From assembly GCA_013407085.1 (NCBI GenBank), contig JACCGJ010010488.1, positions 21,668 to 85,667 of the forward strand: a stretch of 64,000 nucleotides of DNA, given 5' to 3'. Source of the DNA: Atriophallophorus winterbourni (Eukaryota; Platyhelminthes; Trematoda; Plagiorchiida; Microphallidae). The position numbers and the translations under genes were made by a program. This document shows, in pieces, positions 45,400 through 56,653 of the stretch. The notes beneath the pieces are model-generated. The model did not search any database and had not been told where the DNA came from. It worked only from the letters and a program-made list of their open reading frames with translations. Each line of letters begins with the position of its first letter. Positions within the stretch are counted from its first letter, which is position 1.

Positions 45400-45880
45400 G
45401 ATAATCTTAGACGAAACATCGGCCTTAGCAATATGGAAGTGATAAAGCCTGTGATAAAAATGTTCATGGAACGGTTTCACGCGGAGGCGGTTTAAACGCG
45501 AATGTCTGCGATTAACAAGGAGAATATGGCCCACACTCCGACATCCCGGAGTCCAGTTCTGCATCGGATAAACAGTATCGTGTCTGAGTTCGAGTGTGCG
45601 CTCGGATTACGCGAGCAGTGGAGGTTGATGTAGATCACACCTGGATACAATTAAAACATTTAATGAATCGCCCAGCATGTAGTCGTGTATTCATTGATTT
45701 TAAACTCACCCATCTATCTTGACAATCTCAGTGTCCACCGTGACCAGTGCAGTTCTTAGCAAATTAAGAATGCACAGGTGAATGCATTTCAAACCTGGTC
45801 ACTGTTGGCACTGGCATTCTTGCGGTGGCAATGCTTTTGTGTCAGAAGCGAAACGTCATCAACAAACAACTTTAGCTTAT
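45400..45880 (+). pseudogene. Penelope-like element 3' fragment
   Basis: 45420-45610 parallels 47905-48090 at DNA level (CAATATGGAAGTGATAAAGC there matching GATAACGTGGAAGTGATAAG; GGTTTCACGCGGAGGC matching GACTTCACGCCGAGGC). The 3' UTR holds the partial hammerhead-like motif at 45822-45862. Only the element end is present. Confidence 0.55.
45822..45862 (+). ncRNA. PLE hammerhead-like motif, core lost
   Basis: Stem II GCTTTTG/CAGAAGC (seven pairs, one G-U), GAAA, ACGT, cleavage base C. The CUGANGA side reads TGGCAA, so it is a relic. Confidence 0.35.
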
Positions 45881-46369
45881 TCGACCTTTGCTCATGAATA
45901 TGGTTCCACGAATAGGCGCAAACAAATTCAAACATCCAGACCTGATATATATTTGCTAAACAGTTTTGGAGGCCGGATCTTTTGAGATATCCTTCACTTG
46001 TACAAAATACTGCATTCGAGATGCATTTCACCAACAAGGCTTCTAACGCAAAGACCTACGTGGAACTCTCATATCCAGGATAACGAACCAATTCCAGTTT
46101 AACCGGTTCAGAGGTATATTTTTCTATCCGTGTCTGACCAGCCCGGGAGATATTTTCCCAACTTTTACCTATTACAATTATTTGGTGAGCGAGGCGTTTG
46201 AATCTGCCGTGTTCAAGTTTTATTCTTTTAAAGAATTTTTATTTTTTTTCAGTCAACATGGAACACGTTTGTTTTCAAACTATTTAACATGTTATTAGAA
46301 AAATATTCAAAATCGATCGGGAGTTTATCATCATGACAAATAAAGTTTGCAATGAAATGGGTATAGTAA
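45881..46369. other. No gene seen
   Basis: Unclassified; may include 5' flanking PLE sequence. Confidence 0.35.
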
Positions 46370-46372
46370 GTT

Positions 46373-46416
46373 TTGGTAACGTTTCGCTTCTGAACACAGA
46401 AGCTTCGTCAGACCCA
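46373..46416 (-). ncRNA. PLE hammerhead-like motif, complete core
   Basis: Minus strand: CTGGGT, core CTGACGA, one extra A, stem II GCTTCTG/CAGAAGC with a TGTT loop (seven Watson-Crick pairs), GAAA, palindromic ACGT, cleavage base T, then ACCAA. Stem I pairs GGT with ACC (plus one more pair after a mismatch). Relative to the standard motif the only oddity is the extra A after the core. Confidence 0.6.
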
Positions 46417-48276
46417 GGGTGTCGGTACGAAGAGTCTTCAGGTTCAAATGGCATTCTCTTGACCAATAATGAGTTATTGGAGCGAGACACGGGAGATCAA
46501 GTTAATTGATCACACGTCCTAATTGCTGAAGGTCCGCATCTGGTTATTAACTATCGTAGAGCTACTACCATTATGATTAACCGTAAAAGGGTTGTTTCAT
46601 GATACCTGCGAGGAATAAAGAAAAAAATTGGTCAAAGTTTATGGTTCATGCTCTACCCAAAATCTGCTTTTACACCCAGGTTCTATGGACTTCCGAAGAC
46701 ACACAAGGTAAGCATCCCTTTAAAGCCCATTGTAGACGGCATTGGATCCCAAACACACGAATTGGTTAAGCACCTTGCTCGGCTTTTGAAACCACCGGTT
46801 GGTAACACGAATTCTTTCATTAAGAACTCGTTTGATTTTGTTCGTCGCTTAAGTACCGTAACAATTTGGGAGGATAAGAAGATGGTTTGTTTTGACGTAA
46901 GCTCCTTGTTCACGAATGTTGACACCACAACCGCTTTAGAATTAGTGAGGAAATCACTCAACTCCGATATATCCTTGAAAGACCGTACCAACTTGAGTGT
47001 ACAACAAATCATCAACGGTGTAGCAATTTCTCTAAATATGAACCACTTCTTATTTAATGGACAGCTAAATAAGCAAAACGATGGTTTAGCGATGGGCTCA
47101 CCCATTTTTTAAGTGCTGGCGAATATGTAGCTGGAGCACTTCGAGGAGATATCTTTGAGAAACAAAGCGTTAAAACCAAAGATATGGTAGCGCTATGTCG
47201 ACGATGCATTCGTCATCATAAAGCGAAAGAGACTAGGAGTATTTCATAGTTATCTCAATAGTTGAAATCCGAAAATCCAGGTCACAAAAGAAACCGAGTT
47301 TACGGAAGGGACACTTCCGTTCTTAAACTATCACGCGCAAAATGACAACAGCAGAATAAAAACAACGGTATATCGTAAGCCTATCCACACGGATGCCATA
47401 CCCTAAAAGGGTATTTCATTATGTAGCAAAATCGCTCTTCTAGAAGGTTGACCCCCACTGCAACGATGATGCAGTTGAGAAACGAGCTCATGAATAAGTC
47501 ATTCGCCGTCTTGGAAATCATGGTTACCCCAAGCGCTTAATTAAGCGCAAATTGAACCGAGTTAAATATAGGAACCCGAGGACGGAAAACTTTCGGCATG
47601 CTACGGTATATCTACTGTATGTCAGAATCGCCTACGGAGAAATAAGACGAATCTTGAATAACGCAGGTATTACAGTAACATTTAAGAGAGGCATAAATCT
47701 CCGTTCCGTAATAATGCATCTCAAAGATAAGATTTCTTTAGGTTGTGTGACAAACTGCATCTACAAAATCAAATGAAAGTGTTGCGCGGGTGTTTACATT
47801 GGGCACTATTATAAACGAGCACAGAAAACGAGTGGGAAAGCGACCCCGCAATCCCAGTGAATATCATTCACTTATTCGCCATTCTGCCCTAGCTGAACAC
47901 GTGCTAGACAGCGTAGATCTTGATAACGTGGAAGTGATAAGACGGTGTGTGAAATCATATAGGGAAAGACTTCACGCCGAGGCTGTTGAAATAACAAATG
48001 CTGGGTCGAATGAGGTGAACAGGGTGGATGAGGCGGATATCTCAACAATCTAGCGTTCGGTTCTGCAGCGGATACGGATTAACGAACATAACACCTAAGC
48101 GCACATGATTACGTAGTGTCAGTGGACGCTGTTCACGCCTGTTCACTTAATACAATTAGGGATGAACACAGCAATTAGGGGGTGATCAATTATCTTGATC
48201 TCACCTGTCTAGCTTAGAGAAATCCGGATTGGTCAAAAAAATGCCATTTGAACCTGAACATGTTCGTAACGACACA

Positions 48277-48322
48277 CTTGTTCTGCCGATGATTCTGTGT
48301 TCAGAAGCGAACCGTAACCAAA
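48277..48322 (+). ncRNA. PLE hammerhead-like motif, 3' terminus, mutated
   Basis: Plus strand: TTGTT, CTGCCGATGA where others have CTGACGA, TTCTG/CAGAA stem, GAACC for GAAAC, then GTAACCAA. Recognisable by alignment with the inverted copy at the left terminus; probably inactive. Confidence 0.45.
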
Positions 48323-48340
48323 AACGTGCTATATCCGATT

Positions 48341-49039
48341 CATTGCAAACTTTTTTTTCATATTTCACATGTTCTTTGTAAACGAATGACTTTTGAGGCT
48401 CCGCACTCCTAAAATGCTGTGCAATTTTTTTTTATTTTGGCTAATGGGGAAATTGCTGCGCCCGTCAGAAAAAATGCAAAAGTAAAATCTTTTATATGAA
48501 GGGATTAAAAATCGTGCAGCCTGAAACTTGGTCAAACTTCCATTACAACGCTCGTTGCCGGCGTGTACGAAACCGAGGCTGTTTTGAACTTCAATGAGAC
48601 ACGTACTCTCAATACTTTTCAATAAAATTTACCCTTTCCCTCATATTCTTTATTCATACTAATCAAATCGTTTACTTCCAGGATCAACATAGTCCATGTG
48701 AACTAATTTCAGTTCATGTAATCTAACTGCTAATAAGTTGCTCATTATCTTATGGTAATTACTGAAAAATACTTCTTAACAATCCAACTCGTTTTCTTGT
48801 CTTGACACGTTTTGGGGTTGCAAAATATTCTGTAGTTTGCAATTCGAAATTTATCTTCCTGTGGGGACTAAGCTGTGTTCTCACAGTCGGTGCTATACAG
48901 AATTTCAACCAACCCAACCTGCGTACCTTCAAAGTAGGGAAAAGTTCTACGTGTTCGCAAGTTTCGTTGTCATATCTAGGAAGGATGACCTAGACGATCT
49001 TAGCTATCAATGTTCAAACTGTTCTACCATTTATCCACT
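48341..49039. other. No gene seen
   Basis: Short ORFs only, no motifs. Confidence 0.4.
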
Positions 49040-49215
49040 GTTTTTATGCATGCAGATCCTGATCGTTCTACTTCTAATTGATAACTACAATCAGCACAAA
49101 AGCGGTATTGGTGTGTGTGATGAAAACGCAAATAAACGTGGCGTTTCGCTTCAACTTCATGGGTTGAAAACTACCTTCATGTCTGTGTGTACATGAGATT
49201 GAAACGTTCAGTTGT
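49040..49215 (+). mobile_element. Partial hammerhead repeat unit
   Basis: GCATGCAGATCCTGATCGTT, ribozyme relic, then GTGTGTGTGATGAAAACGC and TTCATGGGTTGAAAACTAC, the order of the 230-bp family. Confidence 0.5.
49070..49114 (+). ncRNA. Hammerhead ribozyme relic
   Basis: TTGATAA core, CAGCAC, AAAA for GAAA, GCGGTA, TTGGTG. Identified by position in the unit. Confidence 0.3.
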
Positions 49216-50084
49216 GTCAGTTTTATTCAATAGTCACATAATCAACTTTGTTTACCGCTTGTCCTCTTGGTAACAGCACGCGGATACAAATTTTACTCTC
49301 CATTACCACATGAGCATATAAAATGACAAATTCAGTCCTTTGGCGATGGTTCGACGGAATTGCATACAAAAGAGGATTTCTTGAAATCAATTGGAATGAA
49401 TTTTTCAAACCCTGGTTTGTCATAATCCACCACAAGTTGATGAGAAGGCGTAGTCCATCGACATCTTTCATGCACACGTCACATGATTGATGAAGCGGTC
49501 TTTTGCTCATAATGAAAAATCAATTCTTGAAAGCATTCGAGCGACAAAGTGGTTTATTGAATGCAATGAAGCAAAATATGGTTGTTTTCAACCAGGCTAC
49601 TTAATTTCCCTTCAACCTTTAATGAATGGTTAAAAGAAGCATGCCGTGCAGTATTTTAGGCTGACAAATTGAAGTGTATAGCTTTATCTAATTATGAGCA
49701 ACAAATTCAATATACATAATTTTGTCTCCATGAGCAAACTGTCAGACTTAATCTGTCATTCAGGTCAAACGGGAGCAATTAATTTGGTTTTTTGGTTTTA
49801 TGCCGGTTCAACATTCAAGTTTTATGGCCATGTCTCCGTGGCTCAAGAAGGATGTGGAGCTTATGCAACAAATCTAAAACCACTCAACAAAACCAGTTCT
49901 CAGTATACGAAACAAGATTTATAATTAATGGAGAGCCTACCTGATTCTGTTCGACTTTCCCTATCGACGAATCCGAGGAAAAGGTATCCTACTTTACAAA
50001 ATATCCCATACATTAAACCATCCTTTACATGAATTACTCACGCAAAGGAATACGATAAATTATCGGACCCATAAATATATGCTG
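49216..50084. other. No supported gene
   Basis: On the minus strand 49330-49470 two overlapping frames look somewhat coding-like (one reads VVDYDKPGFEKFIPIDFKKS), but neither has clear splice sites. It could be an upstream exon of the minus-strand EGF gene; not callable. Confidence 0.25.
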
Positions 50085-50345
50085 GCGTTACACCATTCCC
50101 ACCAGAACTGTGAAAGATACTTTTATTCTGTCCGTGTCTGCTTTACTTGAAAAAGTTTACCTTCTACCGTTGCTCACTTCACGAGATGACATGACTTTAA
50201 ACGAAATCAGACGAATTTTTATTGAATTATCCGTTAGCCGAACACTAATATACTGCTTAATCTAATTACTTATCGTGATTTATTCACTTCCATTTCACAT
50301 TTTACTATCTCACGGTTAATGTTAAGCTTGTTGCTTTTGAACACC
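50085..50345 (+). repeat. CR1-like 3' end fragment
   Basis: NCERYFYSVRVCFT (50106-50148), the ORF2 end, then a 3' UTR matching 28030-28260. Terminal repeat not clear. Confidence 0.6.
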
Positions 50346-50349
50346 CTTC

Positions 50350-51260
50350 GAATTGAAGAGTGCAAGTTTCAAGTATCTTTCGGAGTTTATCGAGGGTGTG
50401 CGACCTTACTGAAGGCCCATTGTTCTGCTCATACAATTTTCTATAGAACATTAATTGAGATTAACGACGAAGATCCAAGAGCGTAATGAGTTCGTAATAG
50501 GTAATTCGAGTTCCGCCATACGTTGTTCCGTGATCTGTTAGTATTAATGTGATTGATTTCTTAACGAGTGTATGATAGATCGATGTAAACGCGGTGGTAG
50601 CATAGAAGGAGACAATCTGCTTGGTCATCGGTTATTCTCAAATTCAGCAGGATCTTAAGTAATTCTCTAGATTGTGACGAGATATAGTAGATTTCTTAAT
50701 AAGGTTTTCGACCATCTTTGCGGAGGTGCTCCTGGCAGTGAGACGACTGGACGTAGTGATAGACCTTCTGTTGGCACATTTGGTACACCATAGAATTGAA
50801 GAATTGAGTAATCTTCAGTTTTCATTTGAAAAAATGTACAGTACTTGTAATCTATGCTTAGATTTTCAGTCTCTTGTTAGCAGCATTGATTTAGTTTTAT
50901 TGCGGTTTGCGTGATCTTCACCGACATCTCGATAGGTGATCGTTTTGCGCAGCAGTTCTTTAGTTTTCTTGAAGTAATCAGATTTATTCAAAGCCACGGT
51001 CATTCGTCCTTTGACGGCGAATAAAATGACTATGTTCTGGTCGTTGTTAAACAGTTGTCTCGTTCTAGTTTCTCGAAGAGCTCATGGGTTTTTCGTAATG
51101 TAGGAATAGTTCTTTGTCGAACATTTTCTCTTGCTTCTTAATTTAGATCAAGAGATTTGATGTTAGCTTCCGCACCTGTTGAGAATTAACTTATATCGGA
51201 AACCCGATAATTAAAGTTTAGTCCATTCACAACCACCCGCTCTTCTCTTGGAACAATTCA
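50350..51260 (-). pseudogene. Second Penelope-like element, RT part, minus strand
   Basis: Read on the minus strand with frame changes: LNFNYRVSDI (about 51180-51225), KGRMTVALNKSDYFKKTKEL (about 50970-51025), FYGVPN and LSLRPVVS (50745-50800), then ITDDQ...VSFYATTAF (about 50600-50650; motif A, with Asp replaced), HTLVKKSITLILTDHGTTY and RITYYEL (50490-50580). Order and motifs are those of PLE reverse transcriptases. Its sequence is clearly different from the PLE at 46.4 kb, so two PLE lineages are present. No GIY-YIG part found. Confidence 0.7.
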
Positions 51261-52129
51261 AATCCAAGTCTCGGCGTAATTATCCAATTCATTAGGCGTA
51301 ATCCTTTGCGATCTCTGGCAAGTGTTCTTCACTTCTTCATTTTGCCCGGCTTGTTGTCATCATAATTGCATTTTCAAGGTCATTTGCAAATTTTTTTTGA
51401 AAAAGTGGTTCTCGCAACTTGCTCGTTATCTAATTATTATGGCTTTGTATTTCCTAAGTCATTCGTGGACATTTGTTATCATCTTGAATATTCATTCGCG
51501 ATTTTGTTTATCCGATATTATTTTATGCACGTGGTTGTTATTGAACCGATGATAAACTAATGTTGAGATAATTGGCCAGATGTTCGTTAGCTGTCGGTCG
51601 TTAGAATGCAACGAACTAACGCAATCATTTCCCGCTTACCACTCAATCTTTAATCGGACTTTAGTGTCACTTAGTTAACTTTACATATTGAAGGGTGCAA
51701 CATTAAACATTAAGCACGTCATTCGTCCCGTTTCGCGCTTACTTGCTGATTGCGTATAGATTCATTACAGATGGGAGCCAGTCTGAAGATAATCGCGTTC
51801 ACGAACGAATCTCAACTCACACAAAAACGCTAATTAGTCAAACGAGTTTAGTACATACACGGTAAAGAACGTAACACCCGACTGTCATATTTAGGCAAAT
51901 CGAGCAAACACAACACCAACCATCTTTATTCGGTTGTCACTTCGATCTGATGTGCCAACAGGTTTAATTCAGGTCGCATCATAATGGGATACTTTGACCG
52001 ACTGTGACGAAATTCATATCCATGGATAGCGGCCGACGTAATCTTTCTATGTTTCTTAGTTGCTCAACTAACTTATCTAAACTGGACGTAGGATGAAATT
52101 ACTAATCATAAATATATCAAGTTTGTTCT
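51261..52129. other. No gene; possibly PLE 5' region
   Basis: The part to about 51560 may be the N-terminal/5' part of the minus PLE. The TCGGTTGTCACTTCGATCTGA phrase at 51938 recurs near 26203. Confidence 0.35.
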
Positions 52130-53110
52130 TAAAAATTCATTCACTAGATGATTGTACAACTTCTGACGGTAAACGGTTCCACAAGAAACAAACGCGCACC
52201 GAATAGAAGAACCGAAGTTTGATCAGGTGAGAATGTGAAATATAAAATGACATGGTATGAGTACGTGTGTTATTAATTGACCGGAGGCGAAATAAATGCC
52301 ACATAAGATGCACCTTGAGTTTATTATTTTATAAGTGAGGATTAAATCCAATCTGAACATTCTGCAAACCAATGTATCCAGATTAAGATGCACGAGTCGA
52401 TCCTCATGTAGAAGGTCGCGAGGACATCCGACCATTTTAATTGCGCTGTAATAAATCCTCTCGAGCATCGTGATGTCCTTTGGTAGCCATGATGCTCATG
52501 GTTGCACTGAGTAATCAAACACTGCGTTATTATGTATACTTATGAACAAGGGGAATGTTCGGTTGCTCGGTTGTACATTGCTGTGCATTGCATGCTATTC
52601 TTCAGATCTTTTCCGTCGTCTATTCGAGTTGTTCTATTCAAGCTTGTAGGATGATGGGGAATTTTTACCTATCTGCGAACTTCCGCACTTTCTGAAGTTC
52701 AATGGAATATTGCTCCGCTCGGTTCCGCTGATCAATATATTTTAATCGTTTAGTGAGCGCAAACATTCCTTGATTCGCATCCAGTGTTCAGCATCCTAAC
52801 AAGAAAGGAACCATGTTGACTGTGACAAGTTTTGGAAGGTCATTGATATAAACCCCAAAGAGAACCGTAGAAATAAGTGAACCATTTTGGTCACCGCCGG
52901 TGGCTCGATGTATCTGGACATGCTATCAAGATGACAGCTCCTCGGCCAGGTAATAAGTCACAATGGATAACAACCACCTACCTTTTGTTCAGGAGTATAA
53001 AATTGTCCACACGATCAAACGCATTGATATATTAAATCAGAAACGGATTACGTTTCTAATATATCGGTTCTGATAATAACCAGTTTTATTAGTAGTTAAC
53101 AGTATACTAA
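52130..53110 (-). pseudogene. CR1-like RT relic, minus strand
   Basis: The minus frame 52223-52468 reads LERIYYSAIKMVGCPRDLL then FRLDLILTYKIINS, the C-terminal CR1 block. Upstream, 52780-53030 shows decayed AFDRVDNF-like motif A and WGLYQ-type remnants of the palm. Frame-broken throughout. Confidence 0.65.
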
Positions 53111-53679
53111 TCTTTCAAGGTCAGATGTATATATGTATATTACTCGAAAGAATATATTCAACCGTTCTGCGTACCAGTTGTAAAAGATCCTCTCCACCCT
53201 CGAAGTCAAAATCATCTGGGTTTTTTTAAACGGTTTATCCAGTGATATCACGAAATATCATCTCAAATCGGTCGAATATAATTTAGGATGATAGGTACTT
53301 GAATGAGTAACGGTTAAATGCTTAATTTTTCGAGTCTTGCGTAACCCTTTCTAATAATAAAATCAAAAAGTCTATCGACTTTGAATTCTTCTCAACGAAG
53401 TAACTGTATCAATATTTGGGTATGGAGTATCTCAGATTAACGAACAACGATTATCAGGAGAGATTCTATTGAGAAAACCAAACATAGGCTTACACAATTT
53501 AATTGATCAGTGAATGAATACACTTACACAGGATAACTGACGTGTGGTTAAATCAACTTTATTCGGTTCTCGTGTGGGTTTATATATTTGGGCGTGTAAA
53601 TGTAAATTACGTTTGTCTTACGTGTGTTACATACATTTGAAGGTCATCTATGGAACGTGCCAACTTGAATTCATGTTTT
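53111..53679. other. No gene seen
   Basis: AT-rich; a plus ORF at 53544-53783 overlaps the RTE 3' UTR and is not a gene. Confidence 0.4.
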
Positions 53680-53890
53680 ATGTATTTGCTGCGCACATGT
53701 TTTTTGTTGTTGTTGGCCTCCGTTATTTGAGGTCGAGCATTATAAGCGTACGCCTGTTTCATGCTCCACAGCATTTCAAATGAATGAATTGTCCGTTTCT
53801 AAAAGAACAATCTCTGCCACATCGCTCACCAAGCGAAGCAAGTTTCTGTCGATCGGTGGCAATCGGTTGTAGGCATTATCTGCTCTACAC
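53680..53890 (-). repeat. RTE 3' UTR fragment, minus strand
   Basis: On the minus strand: GCAGAGATTGTTCTTTTAGA, ATGCTGTGGAGCATGAAACA, CTCGACCTCAAATAACGGAG and GCCAACAACAACAAA, the RTE 3' UTR landmarks. Confidence 0.6.
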
Positions 53891-54720
53891 AAACTTGCAC
53901 ATGACGCTTCATACAGTGCTTTAATTGTGGGACATAAAAATACCTTATTCCAAACTTATTTTGTCAACTCATTATACCGGATATGTTTCGTAATACGATC
54001 ATTCTCATGACCCGGACAATGTAAGTAACGCTGACGTAATAGTATAAATATCGCCGTAGGCCGCTCTAGAACACACTTCAATATGTGTCTATTTGTTTAA
54101 AATTCTTATGCGATTTTCCTTTGAATAAAATATTAACAATTTGGTATAAGATACTAATAAGTTCATATTTTCAGTATGTTTTATAGCAGGACTCGGTGGA
54201 GAATAATTTCTTCCTACTGAGCCACTTAAAATCTTTCGCAAATTGATCTCATATACGATTCGTCGAATCGCTGGGAATACAGAAATCTTTGTTTTGTGGT
54301 TGTCCGCGTTCGTACTCCCACATTGAAATTGATGATTTCTATAAAAATTGTAATTGAAATGTTTCATAGACAAAAAGAAGCATTCACATTTTTGTGTTTC
54401 CGCTAAGCTTGCGTAACTTTGCAAGATGTTAGATCCAAGAGTGAGCATCCAATACCTGAGCTACAAAGTATTTTGTTTCAGAAATAAATTTTTCCATCAT
54501 GGTTATGCAGGGATAAAACAATATTCAATAAAGTGAAAATTTTCACGATCCTATTTACATACTCAGTGAAAGAAAGTTAATGCTGCGGCGGAAACCAAAC
54601 TCTGTAGAAAGTGTAATATTTGTAAATTCATATTTTCTCCGCTGCGAATTCACACTATACATTTGCAGCTAATTCGGTATTGATTGAATTCTCCGTAACA
54701 TTTCCGCTATGTTCAGTATA
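53891..54720. other. No gene seen
   Basis: Unclassified; the minus ORF 54089-54448 has no motif. Confidence 0.4.
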
Positions 54721-56653
54721 CAGTGGAACCCACCTACAACGAACTCGTTTACAACGAATTCTTGGGTTGAATGAACACACCATGATTTCCCAAATAAATT
54801 CCTTCTTCGTAAGCCTATATAAAATATTCGTACAATGAATCTGTTCGTTACGAATCTCGCCTTTTACGGACACTGTACGCGTTCCCGACAGCTAGGTTTG
54901 TTCAATAAATTTCATACATACAATGAATCCGCTTTGTCTTGCCTTGAACACAACGCTACGTCGAGAGTGGCCTGCATTGCACTAAGAATAGAATTGACAC
55001 ACAGGCAGCCTAGCCTACAGTGTGCTAACTGACTCGCACGCACGCACATGGAAATCACGTGAATTCTCTGTGACTGGTAACTCCGTCTGTGAAAGATGGC
55101 AGGAGTGCTTTTGATCTCGGCAGGAGATTTTAAGGATAGATGGAAGAGACGTCGAAAGAGAACTTGAATTTGTGGAGAGAAAGATCGAGGCGGTGGCCAA
55201 GTCAAAACTGTAGTGGAGTGACCATTACAATAATGTCCCCAAGAATGTTGGAGAAAATTCACAGGAGATGAAAGGTTCATCGCTGTAGCCAAAAGGGTGC
55301 ACCAAGGTACATGGTAGCAATCACGGAACACGAATCAACGGAAAGTGCATAATTGGCAAATGTGCCGTTCCGGACACTACTCACTGTGGAGATGGCGGAT
55401 TGCGGGTAGATACTTGATTTACGCGTGGTTATTATTAAATATGGTGGGGTTGCCATAAAAGTGTCATGCTGCACGTACCCACTGGCTTTCAGCCATACTA
55501 CTTTTTCCGTAACAACCGGACGCGAGCACGAATGCCTGGATGGGAAAGATTGCGTATGATATGCTTAATGGGCCGTCTAGAAGCAGACAGTTAAGTAGTC
55601 TAAAAGCGCTTTGCGATATGTCGCAAAGGATATTACCCAAGTTATCAGACAAGGGGAGAGGTGTGATGAAAGAATAAGCGTCCCAGAGCTGTGCGATGCC
55701 GGCATCGGTAGTTTGCACTGCAGCGATTTCGCTGAGGTTGAGGAAGTGTGTCCAGTCTATCACACACGTTGTAGAGATAGGAATTGCTGCACCTAAGATA
55801 ACTCGTATGTCGGTCGTAAAATGACTGACGAAATCCTGGTGCATAGTCTCTCTAGGAGAGTACCTACCCGACCATCCGTTGATTGATGTACGAGGGGATT
55901 ATAAGCAGTAAACAAAGTAAACTGTCTGCCTTGTAGATTGTGTTCTAACCCGACTTGTGAATTGATCAACGAGTGTAGTTATATGATGCATATAACGTTT
56001 TGATGTGAAACGTGTTAAAGGAGTTAAAATAATTATCCTGAAAACAAATCTCGAATTGTGCGTGGATATTGGGATTACCAATTGTAGTACACGAAGGATT
56101 CGTGCATCACGTCAGGCTCACCAATTTGTAGTGGACTGACCACTACGATAATGTCCTTAAGAATGTTGGAGAAAAGGCACAGGAGATGACAGGTTTATTG
56201 CGGTAGCCAAAAGGGTGCACGCAGGTACATGTTGGCAATCACGGAACACGAATCAACGGAAAGTGCTTTATCAAGGTCAGTTGTTATTTACAGTTAAACA
56301 ATGTTGTTACAAAACTTGAACAAAAGAGTATCGCATCATGAAAGCGTGAGATTGGACTGTCAGTGTGTGTGTGCAACAAGTTTTTACCACTTCGCTTTAG
56401 AATATATTTACTATGATTAACATGAACTTAGATTCAATGTTGTGTTCTGTGTGCTCTGGCATCATCTAATCATTTAATGGATTACACGCATGCAGAAGCA
56501 CACAGAGGTTAGACATTTTTCACTTATTTACACGTGTACAGGAAAACTGCGACAAAATCACATGTCTGACAATGCGTTTTACTTACAACGAATTCCGCTT
56601 TTAACGAACATTTTACTCTCCCCCCAGAGATTCGTTGTAATCGGGTTCCACTG
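54721..56653 (+). mobile_element. pogo/Tc1-like DNA transposon relic
   Basis: Terminal inverted repeats: CAGTGGAACCC at 54721 followed by ACCTACAACGAAC, and its inverse at the right end (GATTACAACGAAT then inverse CAGTGGAACCC ending at 56653); 20 of the first 24 bases match. The left end abuts TA, the usual target; the right flank reads TG. Inside, 55110-55200 encodes SAGDFKDRWKRRRKRT-stop-ICGE, which resembles the DNA-binding (CENP-B type) region of pogo/Tigger transposases (GWLxRWKxRHG...CGE). The catalytic part is not recognisable, and the reading is interrupted at 55209 by another insertion. Confidence 0.6.
55209..56266. mobile_element. Nested insert flanked by 140-bp direct repeats
   Basis: 55209-55348 and 56127-56266 are direct repeats of 140 bp (both start TGTAGTGGA and end GGAAAGTGC; about 85-90 percent alike by eye), enclosing 778 bp. 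This is the layout of a small LTR or TRIM-like retroelement. Internal frames carry no recognised protein. No primer-binding site, polypurine tract or target duplication could be confirmed. It lies within the pogo-like element. Confidence 0.5.

Larger units (their letters stand above)
46370..48340 (+). pseudogene. Penelope-like element with RT and GIY-YIG endonuclease
   Basis: The best PLE here. RT: FYGLPKTHK and LKPIVDGIGS (46681-46760), VCFDVSSLFTNVD (46888-46925; motif A Asp), QNDGLAMGSP (47075-47105; motif B), a stop at 47110-47112, then in the same frame RYVDDAFVI (47190-47220; both catalytic Asp) and VYRKPIHTDA (about 47370). After frame changes the linker and endonuclease follow: TFKRGINLRSVIM and CIYKIK-stop-KCCAGVYIGH (47752-47812), the GIY-YIG core. 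The C-terminal YRERLHAEAVEITNAG ends near 48053. PLEs reverse transcribe at nicked DNA, with GIY-YIG making the nick. Flanks: 46373-46500 is an inverted copy of 48190-48330, so the element has inverted termini. At least five lesions; not functional. Confidence 0.85.

Noticed and set aside
46683..47105. Minus-strand ORF of 140 codons
   Set aside because: Exact antisense of the PLE reverse transcriptase frame.
54912..55331. Minus-strand ORF of 139 codons
   Set aside because: Antisense to the pogo transposase remnant and part of the 140-bp repeat; shadow frame.
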